DNA of 5,603 nucleotides, from NCBI GenBank assembly GCA_009908885.1, contig JAAAOL010000466.1, positions 1-5,603 of the forward strand, given 5' to 3'. Source of the DNA: Bacteroidota bacterium (GTDB lineage: Bacteria > Bacteroidota > Rhodothermia > Rhodothermales > JAAAOL01). A model generated the notes under the pieces. The model saw nothing but the letters and a program-made list of their open reading frames with translations. It had not been told where the DNA came from and did no database searches. The position numbers and the translations under genes are program-made. The stretch's first letter is position 1, and each line of letters begins with the position of its first letter. Shown here in pieces: positions 1 through 3,934 of the stretch.

Positions 1-758
1 CGCCGCACCTCGTCGTCACAACCGTGGCCGAGGCCGCGCAGGATCTCCACCGCACCCGGCGTGCCGTCCGCCGTCACCACGATGCGCGCCACCACGCGGC
101 CCTCGATGGCCATGCGCAGCGCCTCTTCCGGGTACGTCAGCTCACGATACAGCGCCTGGATGCCGCCCTGGATCGTCGGGCCAACGTCGAAGGTGAGTGC
201 CACGCCCTGCTCGTCGAAGGCGCTCGCCAGCTTGAAGCGCTCCATCGTCTCGGCATCGTCGGGACGTAGGTCGACCGCGCGCTCGTAGGCCGCAGCGGCC
301 TGCGGGTATCGCCCGGCGGCGAAGTGCTGATCCCCCTGCCGTCGCCAGTGCCGGACGATCACGTCGGTGCTTGACATTCCCTTGTGGACATCGGTCAGCA
401 TGGCCTGCAGCACGTGGCCGACCGCATCGCTCGTATCGGCGGTAGCGTCAGGGTAGAAGCGGGCGAGGGTCTCCAGCGTCGCCACGCCGGGAGCGAGATC
501 GCCCTCCGCGTACCGGGCCCGCGCCAGCAGTCGCAGCACCCGCACCTGCTCGAAGACGCCCAGCTGTTCGCTCCCGATGCACGGCTCCAGCCTCCGAGCG
601 GCCTCGGCGTGGTCCTGCGCCGCCATCAACGGCTCAGCGTCGGCAAGCACGGCCTGGCAGGACCCGGCCCGCGACTGCGCCGTGCTGTCCAGCGGCATGC
701 TCAACACGAGGACCACGAGGACCCAGGCGCTCGCCCGTCCACGAACTTCGGCTGGCAT
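1..758 (-). CDS. Secreted TPR-repeat protein with C-terminal TonB domain (3' end outside window)
   Basis: Reading the minus strand from ATG at 758-756 gives 252 codons without a stop, running off base 1. Residues 1-27 look like a Sec signal peptide: arginines at 6 and 8, a hydrophobic core WVLVVLVLSMPL, and a likely signal peptidase site after A27 (STA|QS). Residues 34-112 are helical-repeat-like (AAQDHAEAARRLEPC, then LRLLARARYAEGD), with cysteines C34 and C60 that could pair. Residues 137-170 match a TPR (W138, GDQHFAAGRYPQAAAAYERA, P at the end). Residues from about 194 match the start of a TonB C-terminal domain: PTIQGG, YPEEALRMAIEGRVV, VTADGTPGAVEIL, GHGCDDEVRR. TonB C-terminal domains contact outer-membrane receptors, but this protein lacks the usual proline-rich spacer, so its partner is unknown. 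About 30 residues of the domain should lie outside the window. An in-frame stop at 801-803 bounds the start; GTG at 761-759 is an alternative. No Shine-Dalgarno sequence is visible. Confidence 0.85.
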   Translation of the reverse strand, partial: MPAEVRGRASAWVLVVLVLSMPLDSTAQSRAGSCQAVLADAEPLMAAQDHAEAARRLEPCIGSEQLGVFEQVRVLRLLARARYAEGDLAPGVATLETLARFYPDATADTSDAVGHVLQAMLTDVHKGMSSTDVIVRHWRRQGDQHFAAGRYPQAAAAYERAVDLRPDDAETMERFKLASAFDEQGVALTFDVGPTIQGGIQALYRELTYPEEALRMAIEGRVVARIVVTADGTPGAVEILRGLGHGCDDEVR

Positions 759-914
759 CACGTACGACACACTCAGCGGGGAAAGCACGGACACCGCACA
801 TCATACCGCGTCGTGCGCCGCGTCCCATTACGTGAGCATTAAACGATTATTAACGCTCGGTTTCCCGGAGTCTCCGTCCGTCGTTCAGCGGCGAGCCCAG
901 ATGTGAGTTTCATG

Positions 915-930
915 GCAAGGAAGCGCTTGC
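915..930. promoter_or_regulatory. Short inverted repeat in divergent promoter region, possible operator
   Basis: The sequence GCAAGGAAGCGCTTGC contains the perfect 8-base palindrome AAGCGCTT at 921-928 and also a GCAAG/CTTGC inverted pair. Its position between divergent genes would suit a dimeric repressor site, and AAnCGnTT-like palindromes are known for LacI-family regulators. No regulator gene lies nearby and palindromes this short arise by chance, so this is only a candidate. Confidence 0.2.
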
Positions 931-984
931 ATCATCGTCGCTTAACAACCAACGGGCGGCAACGTCATAGGCTGCGCTCGTTCA

Positions 985-1014
985 TTGCCGACTTCACCAG
1001 CGACTCGTTATAGA
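985..1014 (+). promoter_or_regulatory. Weak sigma70-like promoter overlapping the zinc-ribbon gene start
   Basis: TTGCCG at 985-990 and TATAGA at 1009-1014 are 18 bases apart, each matching 4 of 6 consensus positions. If used, transcription would begin at about 1020, just inside the predicted ATG at 1016. Either this is not the promoter, or translation starts at the in-frame GTG at 1040, which would still keep the whole zinc ribbon. Confidence 0.2.
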
Positions 1015-1015
1015 T

Positions 1016-1351
1016 ATGCGTCTTTCTACCCTCACCTTCGTGCGAAGCGAGGACCGCTTCTGCAGACACTGCGAGCGCGTCACGCGATGGACCGACCGTG
1101 CCGGCTACGCCCGGTGCACGTACTGTGATCGCGAGGCCCCGCCGGATCCTACCCCAGCAGACCGGCCCGCTCGGGCCTCAGCGATTCGCCGCACGCGGGA
1201 CACGCTTCAGCGCTATCCGCTCTTGCTCGTCCTTCTCCTGCTGCTGGTGTCATCCTTCGCGCTGGCCTCCTGGCTGGATGCGCGCGCTGACGCCACCCCC
1301 GTCTCGTCCGCACAACCGACGGACGCGGTCGAGATCCTGGAGACCGGGTAG
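1016..1351 (+). CDS. Small zinc-ribbon protein with a single membrane segment
   Basis: This 111-residue protein has two CxxC pairs, C16/C19 (CRHC) and C34/C37 (CTYC), spaced as in a zinc ribbon. A proline- and arginine-rich linker covers residues 41-66, followed by a strongly hydrophobic helix at about 68-87 (PLLLVLLLLLVSSFALASWL) and a short acidic tail of about 24 residues. The basic stretch IRRTRDTLQR just before the helix predicts, by the positive-inside rule, a cytoplasmic zinc ribbon and an exported tail. Codon third positions are G/C-rich as in the neighbours, which supports a real gene. The family is not recognised; small membrane-tethered zinc ribbons may bind a protein or nucleic acid, but nothing here shows which. 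There is no Shine-Dalgarno sequence; the start could instead be GTG at 1040. The gene lies 95 bases before the hydrolase gene on the same strand. Confidence 0.72.
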   Translation: MRLSTLTFVRSEDRFCRHCERVTRWTDRAGYARCTYCDREAPPDPTPADRPARASAIRRTRDTLQRYPLLLVLLLLLVSSFALASWLDARADATPVSSAQPTDAVEILETG

Positions 1352-1363
1352 GCTGCCGCATGA

Positions 1364-1371
1364 TACCTTTG
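1364..1371 (+). promoter_or_regulatory. Candidate Bacteroidota-type -7 promoter element (TAnnTTTG)
   Basis: TACCTTTG exactly matches the TAnnTTTG -7 consensus of the Bacteroidota primary sigma factor and lies about 75 bases before the hydrolase start. The usual TTTG at -33 is not clear here (only CTGG near 1337-1340). A second possibility in the same gap is TTGCAG at 1381-1386 with TAGATT at 1403-1408, 16 bases apart. Either would give the hydrolase its own promoter. Confidence 0.35.
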
Positions 1372-1446
1372 AAGAGCGACTTGCAGGAATCCGACGTGGG
1401 TGTAGATTAGAAGACCCCGGATCGTCCCACCGATGCCTGCGCGCCC

Positions 1447-2634
1447 ATGCCTGCCTCCCGTCGTCTCCTTCCGCTCCTCGCCCTCCTCTTGCTCTTCCTG
1501 GGCCCCGGCTGCGAGATCGTCGGTCCCGATGACGAGGAAGACACGCGGCAAATCCTCGAACTGCCTGCGCCGACGGGCTCCTACGACGTGGGCACGACGA
1601 CGCTGTACCTGGTGGACGACAGTCGCGACGATGCCTACACCGAGGACGCGGGCGACGCGCGCGAGCTGATCGCCCAGCTCTGGTACCCGACGGACGGCTC
1701 GGGCACGACGGCCCCGTACATGCATCCGGAGATCGTGGAGCTGTTCGCGATCTTTCAGGACTACACCACGCCGGACAGCATGGAAGCCTTCGTCGACGCG
1801 CTGGCGACCAACAGCGTGCAGGACGCGCCGGTGGCGGCGGGCGGCCCGTTCCCGGTCGTTTTCCACTCGCACGGGCTGGGCGGCGTGCGGGCCATCCAGT
1901 CGACCTTCATCGAAGACCTGGCGAGCCACGGCTACGTCGTCGTCGGCCTCAACCACACCTTCGGCGCCTTCGCCACACGCTTCCCGGACGGACGCGTCGA
2001 GCTGATCCGGCGCGACAACCAGGCCCCGCCGTTCCCCGAGGTGGTGCAGATCTGGGCCGAGGACCTGCGCTTCGTGCTGGACGAGCTGGAGCGCCTGAAC
2101 GCCGATGACCCCGACGCGCGCTTCACCGGCACGCTCGACCTCTCCCGTGTGGGCGCCGTCGGCCACTCGACGGGCGGCGCGGCGGCGGTGCAGGTCCACA
2201 CCTTCGACGATCGCTTCGATGCCGCCCTCAGCCTGGACGCCCCGCAGGTGGGCGACGCGACGACCGAGGGGCTGACCGATCCGCTCATGCTCCTCTTCGC
2301 CGACCCGTCCGACTTCTTCGACACGGCCATCCAGAGCCGCCTCCAGGCGCCGGGCTATCAGGTCACCATCGGCGGGACGACGCACTACAACTTCACCGAC
2401 CTGCCCATCCTGCTGCGCAACGCGGGCATCTCGGGGAGCCGCGCCCGCCAGAGCGTACGCCCGCCCGGCACGCTGGACGCCGACCGCAACCTGGAGATCA
2501 TCAACGCCTTCACCCGCGCCTTCTTCGACCGGCATCTGCGGGACCGCGCCGCGCCCCTGCTCGACGGCACCGCGAGCGACTATCCCGAGGTCACGTTCCA
2601 GCGCGTCGGCACGGGAGCGCTGGCGGTGCAATGA
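1447..2634 (+). CDS. Exported alpha/beta hydrolase, PAF-acetylhydrolase-like, probable lipoprotein
   Basis: The 395-residue product begins with a signal peptide (R5-R6, core LLPLLALLLLFLGPG) ending at C22, followed by an acidic stretch (GPDDEEDT). C22 is probably the lipidated residue, although GPGC is a poor lipobox. The rest is an alpha/beta hydrolase resembling platelet-activating-factor acetylhydrolase and related bacterial esterases. Visible landmarks are AQLWYPTDG near 77-85, the oxyanion-side motif HSHGLGG (140-146), the nucleophile elbow GHSTGG with S241, the likely acid D264 in LSLDAP, and the likely catalytic H313 in THYNFTDLP. The H-x-NFTD context is typical of this family. It should hydrolyse an ester, such as a short acyl group on a lipid or a polyester, in the periplasm or at the outer membrane; the substrate cannot be read from sequence. 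The start has no Shine-Dalgarno sequence; ATG at 1447 is chosen because the signal peptide follows at once. Confidence 0.9.
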   Translation: MPASRRLLPLLALLLLFLGPGCEIVGPDDEEDTRQILELPAPTGSYDVGTTTLYLVDDSRDDAYTEDAGDARELIAQLWYPTDGSGTTAPYMHPEIVELFAIFQDYTTPDSMEAFVDALATNSVQDAPVAAGGPFPVVFHSHGLGGVRAIQSTFIEDLASHGYVVVGLNHTFGAFATRFPDGRVELIRRDNQAPPFPEVVQIWAEDLRFVLDELERLNADDPDARFTGTLDLSRVGAVGHSTGGAAAVQVHTFDDRFDAALSLDAPQVGDATTEGLTDPLMLLFADPSDFFDTAIQSRLQAPGYQVTIGGTTHYNFTDLPILLRNAGISGSRARQSVRPPGTLDADRNLEIINAFTRAFFDRHLRDRAAPLLDGTASDYPEVTFQRVGTGALAVQ

Positions 2635-2638
2635 GTCC

Positions 2639-3625
2639 CTACGCCGTCGCCATGCCGGAGGAGGTGTCGGCATCGGACCCCGGCTCGGGCGGCTCGTAGG
2701 ACGGCACGGCGGTGTCGGCCCCGGCGCCGCTCTCGGCAGGGGCGGGCATGGGCGCTTCGTCCTCCTCGGCGATCAGCGGCGCCTCCTGCATGCGGATCGT
2801 CTCGTAGAGTGCCGTCTCGCTGCCGATCCAGCCGACCGTGACGGCGGAGCGAGTCAATAGCACCACTTGCTGGAGCATGAACAGCCCCCAGATGCCGAAG
2901 GTCGTAGCCGCTGCAAACGTCATGTCGAGCCAGACGGGGAGCAACACCAGCACCAGGCCCGGCAGGAACCACATCCAGTAGAGCCAGCTCGCCTGCCCGT
3001 GCCGGAAGGGCCAGGCCACGCCGGTCGTGAACGCCTTCAGGACCTTGCGCTCGTCCACGACCAGGGCGATGCGGCTGTAGTCGTGCATCAGGTCGAGCAC
3101 GGCCAGCAGCGTGATCAGGAGCGTCGGCACGAGGACGAAGTTGCTCCAGAAGGCCGCCACCTCGCCGGACCACACCAGGTTGAACACCACGACCACCACG
3201 CCGACGACGACCGCCACACCGACCAGGGCCAGCACGTACAGCAGCGCCAGCAGCACGGCGCGCCCGGCATAGCGCCCCACGCCCTGCCAGAACGATCGCA
3301 CTGCGTCGCCGCGCAGCGCGTGGACGAGACCCGCGTGGGCAATGGCTTTCCAGAGCATCCACAGCGGAATCACCCAGACGAGCTGTTGCAGGATCGTCCC
3401 CACGGCCGCACCGAACTCGTCGCTCAAGTCGGCCCACAGCACGAGGTCGAACTCGCGCGCCAGCACCTCGCTGAAGCCGGTTGGCGCCAGCTCCCCACCG
3501 ATGACGGCGGCAGCGACGAGTGAGAGGATGAAGGCGAGCGCCAGGTCCAGCGCGAAGAGCAGGACGGCCAGGCCAGGCCGCTTCCGTATCGCGCGAAGGC
3601 CGGCGGAGAAGCTGCGAGCAAGCAT
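2639..3625 (-). CDS. Polytopic membrane protein of unknown function with acidic C-terminal tail
   Basis: The 328-residue protein has about six hydrophobic segments at roughly 18-42, 79-97, 121-151, 161-181, 214-235 and 237-258. The third is long and valine-rich (VGVAVVVGVVVVVFNLVW). Between helices four and five lies a soluble loop with DYSRIALVVDERKVLKAF, a pattern I associate with conserved uncharacterised integral membrane proteins but cannot name as a family. Residues from about 275 form a low-complexity tail rich in Glu, Asp, Pro and Ala, probably disordered. No catalytic motif or transporter signature is visible. The gene follows the M1 peptidase gene on the same strand but is separated from it by a 309-base repeat-rich gap. 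Its end meets the hydrolase gene end-to-end with only 4 bases between stops. The region just before the ATG (CACCTCACCA) has no Shine-Dalgarno sequence. A candidate promoter lies at 3708-3736. Confidence 0.85.
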   Translation of the reverse strand: MLARSFSAGLRAIRKRPGLAVLLFALDLALAFILSLVAAAVIGGELAPTGFSEVLAREFDLVLWADLSDEFGAAVGTILQQLVWVIPLWMLWKAIAHAGLVHALRGDAVRSFWQGVGRYAGRAVLLALLYVLALVGVAVVVGVVVVVFNLVWSGEVAAFWSNFVLVPTLLITLLAVLDLMHDYSRIALVVDERKVLKAFTTGVAWPFRHGQASWLYWMWFLPGLVLVLLPVWLDMTFAAATTFGIWGLFMLQQVVLLTRSAVTVGWIGSETALYETIRMQEAPLIAEEDEAPMPAPAESGAGADTAVPSYEPPEPGSDADTSSGMATA

Positions 3626-3637
3626 TGGTGAGGTGGA

Positions 3638-3666
3638 GAAGTTGGGGAGTTCGAAGTTGGGGAGTT
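3638..3666. repeat. Two-copy direct repeat, 15-base period
   Basis: The 14-mer GAAGTTGGGGAGTT occurs perfectly at 3638-3651 and 3653-3666. It starts 12 bases upstream of the membrane-protein start codon, so it would be in that gene's 5' leader. It runs directly into the heptamer array that follows, and its period (2 x 7 + 1) suggests it belongs to the same expansion. Confidence 0.9.
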
Positions 3667-3707
3667 TCAGGTTTCAGGGTTACAGGTTGCAGGTTTCAAG
3701 TTTCAGG
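3665..3707. repeat. Heptamer array A, unit TTTCAGG (CCTGAAA on minus strand)
   Basis: Six near-identical 7-base units run in tandem: TTTCAGG, TTTCAGG, an extra G, then TTACAGG, TTGCAGG, TTTCAAG and TTTCAGG. The 7-base period with a 1-base slip does not keep a reading frame, so it is not coding. The array resembles the reverse complement of array D at 3899-3933. Confidence 0.85.
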
Positions 3708-3736
3708 GTTATACCGTTTTCGTTTGGCGATGTCTG
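3708..3736 (-). promoter_or_regulatory. Candidate sigma70-like promoter for the membrane-protein gene
   Basis: On the minus strand CAGACA (3736-3731) and TATAAC (3713-3708) are separated by exactly 17 bases, matching 4 of 6 and 5 of 6 positions of the sigma70 consensus. Transcription would start near 3701 and give a leader of about 75 bases that includes most of heptamer array A and the 15-base-period repeat. If the organism uses Bacteroidota-type promoters, this match could be fortuitous. Confidence 0.35.
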
Positions 3737-3744
3737 GATAGCTG

Positions 3745-3772
3745 AGAACGTGATGCGTATTGCGTGATGCGT
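3745..3772. repeat. Heptamer array B, unit GATGCGT
   Basis: Four 7-base units in tandem, AGAACGT, GATGCGT, ATTGCGT and GATGCGT, each ending in CGT. The array forms the left arm of an imperfect inverted repeat with array C. Confidence 0.8.
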
Positions 3773-3835
3773 GAAAAAGCGCTGATGGAGCGATGGCCCT
3801 TCCCCATCACGCACCACGCAACACGGACCACGCAC
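3746..3835 (-). repeat. Inner imperfect inverted repeat, 28-base arms, 34-base loop
   Basis: The arm at 3746-3773 pairs with 3808-3835 at about 22 of 28 positions. Three of the mismatches become G-U pairs in RNA read from the minus strand, but A-C mismatches in RNA read from the plus strand. The fold would therefore be better in a transcript of the flanking minus-strand genes. There is no T-run after it, so it is not a classical intrinsic terminator; attenuation or RNA stabilisation between the peptidase and membrane genes is possible. Confidence 0.6.
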
Positions 3836-3840
3836 CACGA
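3806..3840. repeat. Heptamer array C, unit ACCACGC
   Basis: Five 7-base units in tandem, ATCACGC, ACCACGC, AACACGG, ACCACGC and ACCACGA, with no slippage. It is close to the reverse complement of array B. Confidence 0.85.
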
Positions 3841-3898
3841 CAGGCGACACCAGGATCCGGACATCAACACTCTGAATCAGTATTACAGGTTGCACAAC

Positions 3899-3933
3899 CG
3901 AACCCGCAACGCGTAACCCGCAACCCCAAACCG
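3899..3933. repeat. Heptamer array D, unit GNAACCC, abutting the peptidase stop codon
   Basis: Five 7-base units in tandem, CGAACCC, GCAACGC, GTAACCC, GCAACCC and CAAACCG, end one base before the stop codon of the M1 peptidase gene. Just before the array, 3883-3894 repeats exactly the 12-mer TTACAGGTTGCA also found at 3680-3691 in array A. Confidence 0.85.
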
Positions 3934-3934
3934 A

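Larger units (their letters stand above)
759..1015. other. Divergent intergenic region between TonB-domain gene and zinc-ribbon gene
   Basis: These 257 bases separate divergently read genes and should carry promoters for both. I see no supported coding frame or RNA gene. The most AT-rich stretch, 838-853 (ATTAAACGATTATTAA), stands out from the GC-rich surroundings. On the minus strand it contains TTAATAAT, a possible -10 region about 80 bases before the TonB-gene start, with no good -35 partner. A short hairpin or palindrome lies at 915-930. Confidence 0.6.
3670..3925 (-). repeat. Outer imperfect inverted repeat enclosing the inner one
   Basis: Bases 3670-3695 (within array A) are complementary to 3901-3925 (within array D) at about 21 of 26 positions with one gap. 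The longest uninterrupted pairing is the GGGTTAC/GTAACCC core. Together with the inner inverted repeat this nests two stems in the same gap. Because both arms are low-complexity heptamers, some of the pairing follows from array composition. Confidence 0.5.

Noticed and set aside
384..906. Plus-strand frames opposite the TonB-domain gene (384-842 and 577-906)
   Set aside because: They are antisense to a frame that shows a signal peptide, TPR and TonB domain, and have no recognisable features themselves.
1213..2673. 486-codon open frame on the minus strand opposite the hydrolase gene
   Set aside because: It is a shadow of the GC-rich hydrolase codons: Arg/Ala/Val-rich translation with no domain, while the plus strand has a signal peptide and a full catalytic triad.
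2580..3437. 285-codon minus-strand frame overlapping the membrane-protein gene
   Set aside because: Translation is Arg/Gly/Ala-rich and lacks any fold signature; the other minus frame gives clear membrane helices.
2867..3523. 218-codon plus-strand frame opposite the membrane-protein gene
   Set aside because: It is His/Gln/Glu-rich low complexity, as expected for the antisense of hydrophobic codons.
3746..3835. Intrinsic terminator after the peptidase gene
   Set aside because: The inverted repeat is imperfect, has a 34-base loop and lacks a following T-run on the minus strand.
3638..3933. CRISPR array interpretation of the repeat-filled gap
   Set aside because: The units are 7 bases, contiguous and degenerate, with no unique spacers and no cas genes nearby.
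3626..3934. Small mobile element (MITE) in the gap
   Set aside because: The inverted arms are internal and built from heptamers, with no flanking target-site duplication and no terminal repeats at the edges.
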